Below, piece by piece: positions 23,821-35,661 of a DNA stretch of 64,000 bases. The position numbers were made by a program, and so were the translations under genes. Numbering within the stretch: the stretch's first letter is position 1; each line of letters opens with the position of its first letter. The notes under the pieces were generated by a model, which was not told where the DNA came from, searched no databases, and saw only the letters and a list, made by a program, of their open reading frames with translations. Source of the stretch: Cristatella mucedo (Eukaryota; Bryozoa; Phylactolaemata; Cristatellidae); NCBI GenBank assembly GCA_009760855.2, contig WPIO01000165.1:549501-613500 (forward strand), written 5' to 3'.

Positions 23821-24169
23821 GAAGGTAGAAGCACGATAAGAAAGACTTGAGTGGTATCAACAACCACAGGATTAAGTCAACACTAGCCCAGGTGCTGCGT
23901 ACCTGTGATCTGTACTAGCTAGCACGAGTAGATATTAATCTGCGGTTGAAAGTTTGGCTATGGAAAGGTCAACACTAAAGAGCACACCTACTTCCTATAC
24001 TGACAGCAAAGATAAACAAGAAATTAGATAGTTAATTGAAGAAGGTCCACTCAAGCGGGCATATATTAAAGCATGTTTCATGACGGTTCGCCTTAGTCAA
24101 ATAATTAAAACTATGACAAAGCAGTCGTATTAAAAAACTAAGAGATCTAAATCTCGTTCATGACACTTC

Positions 24170-24475
24170 AGAGACAGAGACAATCCAAAATGCAGATGTC
24201 GACAATCAACCATCTCCTGAACCGCTACCAGGTTAGCTCCTTACCTAATGATCCATGTGATGATCTAGCTGATCGTTTCTCAAGCTTCTTTGTACAGAAG
24301 ATAAACAAGATCAGGGAGTCCATCCCTAAGATGGTAGCATCCCTCCTTGAATGGCGTCCCTCAACTCCGTGCAGCACTTCAATGTCTATATTCAAGAAGG
24401 TCACTAGTGACCTCGTCCTGAAGTTCATATCTATATCAAAGAAGACAGCTAGTCCTCGGGACCAGATGACTAAGC
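24170..24475 (+). mobile_element. LINE family A, linker fragment (SD1 copy)
   Basis: Plus strand, NDPCDDLADRFSSFFVQKIN; duplicate of 3,151-3,420. Confidence 0.7.
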
Positions 24476-24594
24476 ACTTCTACTACGATGCATTGATCTG
24501 CCGGTTTCGTGCACAACAAGCATCATAAATGCATAAATTAGTGGATGACTAACTTCATAAATGCATAATAATGCATTCGTATAACAACCTAAGA

Positions 24595-27500
24595 CAGGGC
24601 TCGGCAAACTTTTGAGACGGAAGAGCCGAAAGTTACAGTTTCCAAATGTTCTCAGTTTCTAAAGAGCCACTAACATTTTTATTTCAACATAATGGTATTT
24701 GATTAGGGTTCAGCATATAAATTTGAATTTGAATAAAAATAAATACTTTTAAATATTAGGAATATTTATTCATGTAATAACATACACATTTTTAGATCAA
24801 AACATATTGAAGTATTTTTGCTAGCTCTGCTAGAATAATAAAATTAGTAATCAAATAATACGACTATAATTATTGAATAATATATATTTACAATAGTTAC
24901 ATCAATGGGAGCATTGGCCTTGCATGCCTTTTGAAAGTTTGGTTAAATCTGGCTCATAACTCGTTGTTTTCAGTTTCATGCACACTTCTAGATTTGTGTT
25001 TGTTAGTTGGCTTCCTATTTTACTTTTTATTATATTCATGCAAGAGAACGCTTGCTCGCACCAATATGTTGACCCGAAGATCGTCAGCAATCTAAATGCC
25101 AACTTCTTCACCTCACTGTAGCATTCTGGAAAACTATTCCATGCGTCAAATATGAGTGCCTCAACTGGCGGCATTTCTTTTAAAGCTGTCCACTTGTGCA
25201 GCGTAACGTGCATGCTTTTCTGGACCTCCAACTCTTCTAAGTTGCTCTTCAGTTCTGTGAACTTACCACTCCACAAATGCTCGGTTTTCAAATCCAGCAA
25301 TTGCATTTGAAGCGAATCAGCATAAATTCCAAATGGCTTAATGTTGATCTCATTTGTATTCGTGTTGAGAGGCTTTACTATGAACGCCAGATTACTTGCG
25401 TTTGTTTTGAATTGCTCAAATCTCTCGGCGAATCCACCCTTCATTTTGTTTATAGTAATGCTGAAGTAATTCGTGCCAACAGTTGCAATAGTTTTATGGC
25501 GATGTTGCTTCAGATTTTCGAAATGAAGTAATTTACCGCTCTCCATATCATCGGCAAGAATAAATAAATTATCTTCGAAACAAACCACTTCTTCAAGCAA
25601 GACATAGGCTGGGGTTCCCTTTCCTTGCAGTTTTTCGTTTAGCTCATTTAATTTCTTTGTGATATCCACAATAAAGTTAAATTTTTACCTCCATTTGTCT
25701 TCTTTCAATTCGGGATGGATAATGCCTTTTGCAGTGAAGAATGTTTTTATTTAACTCAAGCAAGAAGCAAAACGTTTCAATACGTTACCCCTGGAAAGCC
25801 ATCGCACTTTATATTGCAGAAGTAGGTCAGAATACTGGCTTTCTATTTCTTCAAGAAATTCCTTAAACTGGCGACGGTAGAGTGCTTTGGCCAAAACGCT
25901 GTTAATGACCCTAATAACCAAGTTCATGACCTCAACCATAATGGTCGGAAATTTTTTGGCACAAAGCCCCTCTTGATGAATTATGCAGTGAAACGTGAAG
26001 ATTTCGTGGTTTAGTTTTTGCCGGAGAATCATTGTTACCCCTTTCTCTATTCCTGTCATACTTCTGGCTCCATCAGTTGCTATGGAAACTATTTTAAATA
26101 TATAGATTACATAATCTTCCAGGCATATTTGCACACCGTTTGCTTATATCTTCTTCATGAGTTTGCTCTCAGAACAGCAGCAATCCTTGAAGTTCTTCTT
26201 TTGGACCTTGGGACGACATATACCTGACGAAAAGAATAGCTTGTGCCGTGTCTTATATTTTGCAGGACTCGTCCATAGCGAGTGGTAAAGCAGAAGCCAG
26301 CTGAATGTCTTCCACTTGCAAGTGTTTTACATTTGAAGACATTTTAGCAGTTCTATCTTGTACTGCTTTAGCAGATAATAGCAAATCTTTGATGTTTTTC
26401 ACGATTTTGGTTTTGTTTTGGAGATGACGAAACAGTTCTTCAGCTCCACGTATGAAACAATCTTTGACGTATTCACCATCTGTGAATGGTTTCCCTCTTT
26501 TTGCAATTTGAAATGATATTGCGAAGCTTTCCAGATTTACATTATTTGAAGGTTGCGTCTAGTTAATTACCATATAACTCGATTGTTTTTTTGTTTTTGA
26601 AGCTCTTTAACAGCTTTTTTCCATGCGTCACTGGTTGGATATTTAGCAGCAAACTGGGTATGTTTTGTAGTGAAGTGTCTCTCCAAATTTGACTTCTTAT
26701 TGTGTGCAAGTTTTTCTTGGCAAATGAAACAAGTCGGAAGGCCATCTGTGTTGCATATAAACGCAAACGACTCCGTCCAATGGTGATTAAATTCTCGATT
26801 TTCTTCTTCAGTTCGTCTCGTCTTTTTATCAGATGCCATTCTGGTGGCAGAGCTGAAGTAAAGATTTAAAAAAAAATTCTTTAGCTAATTAAAACGGCGT
26901 TAATCAACTGTTAATTAAATAGGTAATTTTGTTAATTGCTAATCTTAAAAAAGTTGACTTCTTAAACGTTAAATCGTATGAACAAGTAGTTTACCTTCGG
27001 ACAAGTTTTTTTTTTAAATTATCCATAGAAGTATTTTCCTTTTTATACCATGTTTACTTCGCGTCACTGTAACAAAGTAAAGAGGAATACGAAATTAATA
27101 AAATGCTGTAACTTTAGGTGTTCTAAGGTAGAACAACATGAATGTCCGGTTGTACAAAAAAGGGTATTTTCAGAAACTTTCACGTCTACAATAATTTTAC
27201 ATTATGAATATTCAAAACAGACCATATATTTAGAAAGCTCAATACATATAGTTCATATTAATATATAATACGTATCATGCCAACACGAAACGAACGGAAT
27301 ATATAGTACGGTATAACTATGAAAGTTTTTACTTGTTGATCGAAAAAACTCGGACTGCGACCGTTGACGACACAGTGCACTAATAGCTAAGCAAACAGAA
27401 CTGTCTTGCCACATTTAAAAAATGCTACTCTCTTGAATTTGCGCATGTATATACCACATTGCAAAAAACCTACTTAAATTGAAACCTTCCGAAGGTAAGG

Positions 27501-28036
27501 TCGTCCGAAGGTACACCACTTGCCCTTACATACCTTTGAGAAGATAATTCGCTTCTAAATCGTCTTCTTCTTGAAATAACGAAAAAGTTGTTGTTTCTGG
27601 CAAGCGATTAAATTAACACACATGGAACCGTGCTCCGAGGAAGACTTACTGAAGACTGAACACTACCGTCCGCTGGGTCGCTGGCTGGGTGGTAGTAGTG
27701 ACTAGTGACGGCGGCAGTCGGCAGTTCGGCATTGGCAAGCTTGGAACCGTCACCACGGGGCTTGCCACAGCACGGCTGTGGGGCTGGGCCTGGTGCCCAA
27801 TCGGCTGTCAGCTGTATATTCTCGTATATATCCGTATGTTCTCTACTCTATCTATTCTCACTGTTCTCTGTTGAGTGTTTATATCCTGTTTAAAGTTTGT
27901 TTGCAGTATATTATTTTTTATGAGTTTTGAAAGTAAAATAATATAATTATCAATATTTGCGCATAGAACTGGAGAGCCGCATCTTGACATCGAAAGAGCC
28001 CCGAGTGGCTCGCGAGCCGCAGGTTGCCGAGCCCTG
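24595..28036 (-). mobile_element. hAT DNA transposon, copy 1b
   Basis: About 3.44 kb with terminal inverted repeats CAGGGCTCGGCAA at the left and TTGCCGAGCCCTG at the right. This is the better preserved of the two duplicated copies. The same element lies at 3,539-6,955. No target-site duplication is seen. Confidence 0.9.
24902..26839 (-). pseudogene. hAT transposase relic, best copy of this family
   Basis: Starts at an ATG (MASDKKTRRTEEENREF) on the minus strand. The BED/C2H2-like finger (CFICQEKLAHNKK..ERHFTTKH) is followed by AISFQIAKRGKPFTDGEYV, then a core with SIATDGARSMTGIEKG, FHCIIHQEGLCAKK and VRWLSRGNVLKRF, and a 255-codon open C-terminal frame (24,902-25,669) holding the hATC block (FGSTYWCEQAFSCMNIIKSK). 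Several stops and frameshifts break it around 25,680-26,560, so no full transposase can be made. Confidence 0.85.
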
Positions 28037-28051
28037 GTAGTCTCTTGGAAT

Positions 28052-28110
28052 TGTCCACAAATAAATTTCTATCTCTTAGGTCCTAAGAGATAGAAAATTA
28101 TTTGTGGACA
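28052..28110. repeat. 59-bp near-perfect palindrome
   Basis: Two 29-bp arms (28,052-28,080 and 28,082-28,110) with one mismatch around a single central base. The left arm starts TGTCCACAAATAAATTTC. A second, outer pairing (gtctcttg at 28,040 with caagagac at 28,122) extends it to about 90 bases. It lies between the hAT end and the polymerase relic. It could be a small foldback element, or a junction of two identical element ends. Confidence 0.85.
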
Positions 28111-28334
28111 CTTCAAAAAGTCAAGAGACCAATAAGCAGTTATAAAATGCACAATTTCAGTACACGTAGACATGCAAAGAGGGCAACTGTCTGGCACGGA
28201 ACAGAGTCTGTGTAATTTGGAACGGAGCAGCGTTTGTAAGAAACAGAATAGCTTCTAGCATCTACTTACACGTCATTTTGTCTGGCTACTTCTTTTAATT
28301 AATCGAATCTCTAGTTGATCCAATTAATGGATGC

Positions 28335-28803
28335 ATTTATGCATACTGATTTTAGGAATTTAACTTATTTTTTCAAATTAATGGATGCTCTAGTGGACAT
28401 ATGTTTGCATGAGATGCTAATGCAGACTCTTCTCTGAGTAAAGGCTCTCTTGTCATGTTAGAGATTGTAGGTCTATGGATGGTGGCAAAAGCGTACCCGT
28501 AATGCCTAAACCTAAGGATAGAAAGGATCTTAATGACACTTTTGTTGTTTTTGAGAATATGAAAAGATGTACAATGTTCAATATGTGGCTTATGCAGATT
28601 TTAAGTGTTTGCCAGATTATATTAGAGACTGTTCTAAGAATGTCCACGCGCATCAAAAAGAAGCGTATAAAAAACATATAGCATGTTTAGAATTTTATGT
28701 TATAGTTGATCATATATCACATTTGTATTGCTGCAATTAAATTAGAGTTGCTAACAGCGTAAAGAAACTCATTACTAGTTTACTAAGATATGTTTTTTAA
28801 TGA
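28335..28803 (+). pseudogene. Protein-primed family B DNA polymerase, N-terminal relic (SD1 copy)
   Basis: Duplicate of the 3' part of 7,165-7,815. VMPKPKDRKDLNDTFVVFEN is open, then after a frame change the AYADFKCL exonuclease motif (the glutamate of D-F-E has changed to K) and HQKEAYKKHIACLEFYVIVD. The IQKLANLF section of the other copy is missing. It ends at the inverted LINE block. Confidence 0.7.
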
Positions 28804-28809
28804 CAATAA

Positions 28810-31790
28810 TTATGATGCACTTGATAATGTGTCCTCAGGTAACTCAATCTCTTTCTAGGTGCTTCGCATTCGCTGCAAGGGAAACACAATCGAATGGTGA
28901 GAGGTAGCATGCTTGATATACAACATGAATGACATAGTTAGGGATAACATGCATCGGGTCAGCATTCAAATGTGCTTAGTGGCAGCATGCATAGTGTCAC
29001 CACGCATAGTGTAAGCACGTCCAGGACAAAAGTCGGGAGTGATTTTCAGGCTGTGGGAGCATACGAACTGAATGCACGGTTTCCACAGAATTCGAGGTTT
29101 GTAGGAGGTATTTGTAAACAGATTCCGCAAGTAGGGTGAAATGATGCTTGGCCTGATGAGGGAGTAGATCTTAAAGATAGACTGGAGCCGAAGAAAGAAA
29201 ATACTTGAAAGTGAGCGGCAAAACCTTTAAGTAGATCCGTTGCTTGAATGGTAGCCAGTGTAAGTCGGCGAGAAGTGGTGTTATGTGTCGACTGCGACGC
29301 TTACGACCGACCAGCCTAGCTGCAGAGCTTTTCACTAGCTGTAATCGCCTGATTGCTCATGCCGGTAGGCCAGCAAGCAGTGAGTTACAGAAGTCAAGAC
29401 AGGATGTCACAAATACATGAACCAACTTAGACGTGGTATCCCTATCTAAACGAGCCCAAATTTTTGCAATGTTATGTAGCTGAAAGTAGGCATACCTGAT
29501 TGCCGAGCTGATGTGGTCGTCTAACGAAAGAATAATTTGGAACATGACACCTACATTTCGTGCAGATTCAACGGGATATACGCTGGCAGAGCCGATTTTA
29601 TGCTCCAGCCTTTCCAATTTCCGAATCACACATGGTTTGCCCATAACTAGCAAGTTAAATTTAGCATCATTTAATTTAAGAAAGTTTGCTGCCCTCCATG
29701 TCCGAATGTCATCAATACAAGCAGCAAGAGAGTTGAGAGACTTGGACTGGGTCGAAGGCTAGGGGATCAAAGCAAAGGTAAAACGGAGTTTCATTCGCAT
29801 AGAAGTGAAAGCCTAGATTGTGTTTGGCAATCGCATTTGCAAGAGGGAGAGTATAAACCGTGAAAAGAACCGGACCTAGCACGAAGCCCTGAATTACCCC
29901 ATATTTCGGGGGTGCCTCGGATGATCTTTGTCAATTCACATCAATACTCTTGAGTCTCCCTCTGAAGAAGGACCTGAACCACTGCAGAGCAATGCCAGTG
30001 ATGCCCAGGCGAGGTGAGAGGCGCTCTAGAAGAACTTTGTGATCGATAAAATCAAAGGCTGCCGAAAGATCAAGCAAAACAAGCAGAGCAATCGACCTAT
30101 ATCTGCATTACTAAGTAGGTCGTTGTACATTCAAGCAATGCTAACTTTGTGGAGCGATTAGCTCTAAAGCCAGACTGGAACTTACTAACAAGGTTTGAAG
30201 TTACAATATGTGAGTTCAGCTGGTCCGCCACGACCCGTTCCAGTGTCTTTGATAAGAATAGTAGAAGGGAGACTGAGAGGTAGTTGCTCAAGTTCTCTTG
30301 GTCAAGTGTCGCTTTCTTGAGAAGTGGCCTGACTACAGCTTTTTCGAAAGGTGCTGGGACATCATCCGAGGTTAATGACATATTATTGATTTTTTGTGTG
30401 CATAGCTGCCGATGATCAATGCAATGTTGGAGAAGGACAGTGGGAATAGGGTCCAGAGGACTTGCTGTCTTCTTTGATTGGGATATGAACTTCAGGACGA
30501 GATCACTACTGACTTGCTTGAATGTAGACGTTGAGGTGCCGCCAGGAATCGGGGAACAGCATTATAGGGGGGATGTTGTCATCGCAGGGATTGATTCCCT
30601 GACCTTGTCTATCTTCTGCACAAAGAATCGAGAGAAGCGATTGGTCAGATCATTACAAGGATCATCGGGTAAGGAGCTAATCTGGGAGCAGTTGAGGAGA
30701 TGGTTGATCGTCGACATCAGCGTTTTTGGATTGTGCATCTGTGATTCAGCAATGCTTCTATAGAAGCTAGACTTGGCCTTTGCTAGGATCGATTGGTACG
30801 ACGTACAGTCGTTTTCATATGCCTGTCGATGGACACTCAATCCTGATTTTTTTGCTATGCTTTTTTAAGCTTGCGCTTAGTAGACCAGGCTAATTTAATG
30901 TCTGTAGTAAACCATAGGCCCTCTGGGCGATGGCACACAACGCATTTAGTCAGAGGACCAAACCCGTCGAGCGTGCCAGCTAGCGTCGTGTTGTAGCTAT
31001 TTAATGATGACAGATCGGAGGGAGGACTGAGCAGCAGAGGCGAAGCAGATATTCTCGCACGGACAGCATTCATGGCGAGGGTCTTGAGGTTTCGCGATTC
31101 ACACGTTATTTTAGAGGAGGAGGTGGGCACACACTGTAGATTGAATGCGATGTGCATGTGGTCAGATAAGCAAGATTTGGAAACAATTGGTGATACAAAG
31201 TTGAAGAGAACAAAGTGCAGTTGTATGAGAAAATTTGGTCGAGCGTATGACCCCTGATGTGAGCGGGGTCTTGCACATGAACCTCAAGAGACAATGAGTC
31301 TGTCAATGCGCGAAATTCAGTGATAACGGCATCAGATAATTTTTCAAAGTAAATTTTGATATCACCCGTTACGAGGAACGACCAATTTCTTGCACACAGA
31401 ATGCAAATGAGGTCGGCGAAATCGTAGATGGATTTGGGATCTGGTAGGCGATAGACTACTGCCACCAGCGGTAGTTTGCTGTCGGTGAACTCGGGAAAAT
31501 TAATCTGAAAGACTGCTTCGAGGCTACTACAAATGGCTTGAAGTTGAATTTCATGTGCACGATAACAGCATCTTCGCCTCCAGTTTTGATTGATCTAGTG
31601 GTATTAAAGAATGAGAAACCAGCTGGGGTCGCGACTTTAATTGTTGGGCAGCTTACTAATTTCAGCCAAGTTTCAGTTAAGGCGAACAGGTCAAGACCAT
31701 TTCAGAAATAAGGTCGCTTATTGCTGTAGCTGAGTTCACGGGTGCTGGCCTATTCCAATTAGGGCCCCCTACTATCTTTGTCTGTTCTAG
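28810..31790 (-). mobile_element. LINE family A, near full-length but broken
   Basis: The minus strand reads from an endonuclease domain (LVTGDIKIYFEKL, HIRGHTLDQIFSYNCTLFS; 31,465-31,106) through the linker (SLPDDPCNDLTNRFSRFFV, 30,840-30,562), the RT N-terminal region (VRPLLKKATLDQENLSNYLS, 30,381-30,097) and the RT core in broken frames, to LERLEHKIGSASVYPVESAR and SCLDFCNSLLAGLPA (29,653-29,357) and the 3' tail at 28,810. This is the most complete family-A copy in the window, about 3 kb, and defines the order EN-linker-RT-3' UTR. Many stops make it inactive. Confidence 0.85.
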
Positions 31791-31794
31791 GTCG

Positions 31795-32190
31795 ATACGT
31801 GGAGCTCTCCGGCAAAAGTGTCCACATAACACCACTTCTCGCCGACCTGCACTGGGTACCATTCAAGCAATGGATCTACTTCAAGGTTTTGCCGCTCACT
31901 TTTAGGTATTTTTCGTATATCGGCTCCAGCCTATCTATGAGGTCTACTCCCGCACCAGGCCAAGCATCGTACCACCCTCTTTTCGGAATCCGTTTTCCAA
32001 TACGTCGTACGAACCTCAACCTCTTTGGAAACTGTTCATTTAGTTCGTACGCTCCCGCAGCCTGGAACTCAATCCCGACTTTTGCCTGGACGTGCTTGTG
32101 GGTGCTGACACCATGCATTCTGCCACTAACCACATTTGAATGCTGACCCGGTGCATGTTACCCCTAACCATGTCATAACCTAACCACGTT
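31795..32190 (+). mobile_element. LINE family A, 3' end fragment, head-to-head with the preceding LINE
   Basis: Plus strand from LLADLHWVPFKQW to the 3' UTR; duplicate of 7,820-8,285 in inverted orientation. The join to the 5' end of the neighbouring LINE at about 31,790 is the same as at 8,285. Confidence 0.85.
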
Positions 32191-32194
32191 GTCT

Positions 32195-32921
32195 AATTAA
32201 AATTATGTGACTAAGATGAGCAGAGGTACTAATGCAGATGAACTTTCGGATCTGAATGATCATCATTTGGTTGTTCACGTGAATCTAGTAGACGTTAGCG
32301 ATGCTTCCACGAAAGATTGTGTGGATACAAAGGTACCTATAGAATAGCGGGATCTGCTAGAATCAAAGGAAACCTAAACGTTGAATTCACTATGCCTGTG
32401 TAGAGCCATCATGTTGGTGGCTTAGGTGTTTGCAACATTGGATTCATTAAGACTTACTTTGTCGTTGGTGACACGATGAGCGGTACTCTAGATGTGAGCA
32501 ATAACATGATAATGATTTTGAAATACCCAGTCAAACCAAACGATGGTGTTCATTGGGATATCTACAGAAATTCTTAGATGTAAATAGCGTACAACTAGCT
32601 TTTAGAGAATCTTACGATAGTTGCCTAGCCAATTCTCGTACAGGATTATCTGATTGGGTGAGTTAAAAGACTAATGACACAATTACTAAGGCGGAATTCG
32701 TTACATCTGCATATAATACATTAGAAGATCAACAATATACTGAACTAATGGCTTCATATCCACATTATAAACCTGATCCAGATAGAGTAGAGCGAGAAAT
32801 ACTTGGAAGATACTGTCTAGGTTCTAATAACAGATTGGTTGAGAATAAATACTAGGGTATAAGAGGAATAGCTGATTCTAACGCTCTTATATCTATAACT
32901 GTCTTTATCGGTCTAAAATAA
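32195..32921 (+). pseudogene. Phage tail-fibre-like gene 1 (TF1), copy 1, N-terminus missing
   Basis: A broken frame contains two copies of the short repeat typical of tail-fibre shafts, D/G-x-x-N-x-x-x-N-x-x-x-P-x-D-x-x-D-A-x-x-K-x-Y-V-D: SDLNDHHLVVHVN..DVSDASTKDCVDTKV, and later GDTMSGTLDVSNNMIM followed by VKPNDGV. The C-terminal part (LADSRTGLSDWVS-like, then HYKPDPDRVEREILGRYCLG and LISITVFIGLK) is shared with the other copies. It ends at TAA 32,919-32,921. Stops are frequent (for example at about 32,345). The family assignment is from the repeat pattern only. Such proteins form trimeric adhesin-like fibres in phages; the role here is unknown. Confidence 0.6.
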
Positions 32922-32924
32922 AAA

Positions 32925-33242
32925 ATGGCACTACAAAGATCTTACCCAGTAATGTTTGGTACGTTATTTGCAAGCTACAACAGGATAATCAATGTTGGTA
33001 GGGCTGTCGATTCCGATGATGTGTTGAATAAAGGTACTATGAAATCCAATTTCATCAGAAAAGTGTAGATGATGTAGTAGGTTAAGAATAACAATAAGAT
33101 GTCATAATATATAATAAGATAAGAAGTGACCTATCGACTTTCAACAAAATATACGTATCCGAACCAGTAAATGGAAATTGTGGAGCTACTTGATCGTTCA
33201 CAATTATAAAATTGGCAGTTATAGGGAAACGTATAGCTACGA
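32925..33242 (+). pseudogene. Tail-fibre-like gene 2 (TF2), copy 1, 5' part
   Basis: ATG three bases after the TF1 stop. Begins MALQRSYPVMFGTLFASYN, then RIINVGRAVDSDDVLNKG, again a tail-fibre repeat-like N-x-I-x-N-x-G-x-x-x-D-x-D-D motif. Stops follow. The relic is interrupted at about 33,243 by a family-B LINE and resumes at 35,662. The same ATG and spacing are conserved at 42,443-42,445 and 46,430-46,432. Confidence 0.55.
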
Positions 33243-35661
33243 AATCGTTCCTGCTCCCTCGTACGTGCAGGGCAATGTCGAATTTGCCAAACGACGTAAC
33301 TTACAAAGCATTGACGTGGACAAGTTTTTGAAATCTGTTTGTGATGCAGGCCTTCTTGATCTGCATTCAGACTCGACCGGCAGCCTCGATACCCTCACAG
33401 ATGCGATGAACATGACACTCAGGAGTGCTCTTGACAAGCATGCTCCCGTTCGCTCTATCCGTGTTCAAAGTCGTCGAGATTACTTTCAATTTACAAAAAA
33501 ACTCCTTAAGATGCACCGTGTTAAGCGCAGGCTAGAACGTCGTTTCAAGAAATCGGGGTCTGAGGCAGACCTAGTCAATTTTAAAGACTTCCTTCGTGTT
33601 TACACACGAAGGAAGTCTTTAAAATCTTCGAGTTTACGCACGAAAGCTTAAAAAACGCCAGGGCTTCTTTTTTCATTAGAAAACTGAATTCCTGCCAGTC
33701 GGACACTAAACAGATTTATAAGACAGTAAACCATTTACTGGCCAATGCTGTCAGGTCTGACTCCCCAGATATTAAGGGCTCAGCCGAAAAGTTTTCAGCC
33801 TTCTTTACTGAAAAAATTGTGCACATTCGTGCCTCCATTAAGCCCCCTGCGACTAAAGCAATCGCCGTTCCTCAACCTGTGACCTTTCTTAAAAGGTTCT
33901 CCGATGTTTCTGCCTGTGATGTGACTGCCTTAATAAGGTCTAGCAAAAAGAGCTCGTCTCCTGAAGACCCTATACCTTCATCTCTGTGGTCTTCACTTGC
34001 AGACCAACTTAGCCCTGCCATAACCAAGATTTTTAATGCTTTTTTGGGAAAAGAGGTCGTCCCCAAGTCCTTCAAATCGGCAATCGTTAGACCTATTCTT
34101 AAAAAGCCTGAATTAGACACAGAGGTCCTAGCAAACTATCGTCCAGTTTTCCTTCTTCCGTTCTTATAAAAAATTCTTGAAAAAATTGTTGCTAAGCAGC
34201 TAGTTGAACCTATCGAAAATGATGGAATGTCAGAAACATTTCAATCAGGTTTCAAGAGGCAGCACTCTACTGAAACTGCTGTCCTCCGTGTTAACAATGA
34301 CATTCTACGTGGCAACGACGACGGGAATGTCACTGCCTTAGCTCTACTAGATCTGTCTGCTGCCTTCGACACCATTGATCACGAAGTTCTGCTTGAACGA
34401 TTGAGAACAACGATCGGTCTGGCAGACGAAGCACTGGCGTGGTTTAAATCATACTTGTCTGATCGTGTTCCATCCGTGTCGTGTGGGGGTCAGGTCTCAG
34501 ACATGAGAAGGGTCACCTGTGGAGTCCCTCAAGGGTCTGTACTTGGCCCCTTGCTGTTCTCCATTTATACGCAACCTCTGGGAAAAGTGATTAAGGCCCA
34601 TGGAATTAGATATCACTTCTATGCTGACGATACTCAGTTGTATTTGTCATTTAAACCGTCGGAATCTGCTGCAGCAACTGAGAAACTGAATGCTTGCCTT
34701 GCCGATATTCGATCCTGGATGTCGGAAAACTTCCTGAAATTAAATGACGATAAAACCGAACTGCTTCTCATAGGACACCCTAAGCGTGTGGCTGGATTAA
34801 AAGGCTTTGCTCATCTAATAGGTGATGCTATTGTGCGACCTTCACCACGATCTCGTAATCTAGGTGTCGTGTTCGACAGCTGCCTCGATTTCAAAAGCTT
34901 CACTCAGAAGACTGCCTCTACAGCTAGCCATCACATCCGATCCCTATCCAAGATTAGAACCTGTCTCCCACAGTGGCTTGTAAAAAATTTAACTAGCTCT
35001 TTAGTTCTGTCTCGGCTTGATTATTGTAATTCCCTTTTGGCTGGGCTACCAAAGAAAGCTATTATGCCACTACAGCGGACTATGAATTTGGCGGCAAGGC
35101 TGGTCTTCAAGTCCCAGCGGTTTGGGCACGTGTCACCTTTGCTGGAAGAGCTAGGATGGTTGCCGGTTCAGCAAAGAATACAGAGCAAAGTTCTTACGCT
35201 GACCCACAAGGCCCGCCACGGCTTGGCTCCTTCGTACCTAGCTGAACTGCTGCATCAGTTTCAGCCCGTTCGCGCCCTCAGGTCCTGTGTGGACAATAAA
35301 TTAGCTGTCCCATTCGTCCGCTTAAAGACAGTTGGCGACAGAAGCTTTAGCTCTGCAGGTCCTAGACTGTGGAACTCGCTTCCACAATTCTTGCGCAACG
35401 ACATCTACTCTCCAACTGCTGACTATGGCACTTCTTTTGCAGCGGTCCTGAACTTCTAATTCTATGCTACTCACTACCTCAACTGCTCACCTAACTCTGC
35501 TATGCTTCCCACTTTCTCTTTGTTGCGTGAGACGAAGTCTGTTTGCTACCGAGTGCGTACCGAAAGCCGCTTAGGCTGTGAGTGCGCTATAGAAAACTCT
35601 CCTGCGTAACACCCACATGGTCATTATGACTTTGTGGAGTTACTGACGGAGATACTTTACA
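33243..35661 (+). mobile_element. LINE family B, linker to 3' end, inserted in TF2 relic
   Basis: Starts in the spacer upstream of RT (LQSIDVDKFLKSVCDAGLLD, ALDKHAPVRSIRVQSRRDYF), then RT N-terminus (PIPSSLWSSLADQLSPAITK), one TAA at about 34,167, then a 410-codon frame to 35,459 with AFDTIDHEVLLERL, GVPQGSVLGPLLFSIY and FYADDTQLYLSF all intact, and the C-terminal RLWNSLPQFLRND. The endonuclease is absent (5'-truncated). It holds a palindrome at 33,578-33,625. The flanks are the two halves of the TF2 relic, identified by comparison with 42,445-41,950. Not autonomous. Confidence 0.9.
33578..33625. repeat. 22-bp perfect inverted repeat with 4-base loop
   Basis: ATTTTAAAGACTTCCTTCGTGT, loop ttac, exact reverse complement. 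The right arm is an inverted duplicate of LINE coding sequence and shifts the reading frame of the family-B linker. Confidence 0.95.

Larger units (their letters stand above)
21888..29300 (+). repeat. Segmental duplication SD1, copy b
   Basis: Direct copy of 1-8,290 (see there). Both copies share the hAT insertion and the composite LINE junctions, so those events predate the duplication. Confidence 0.85.
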
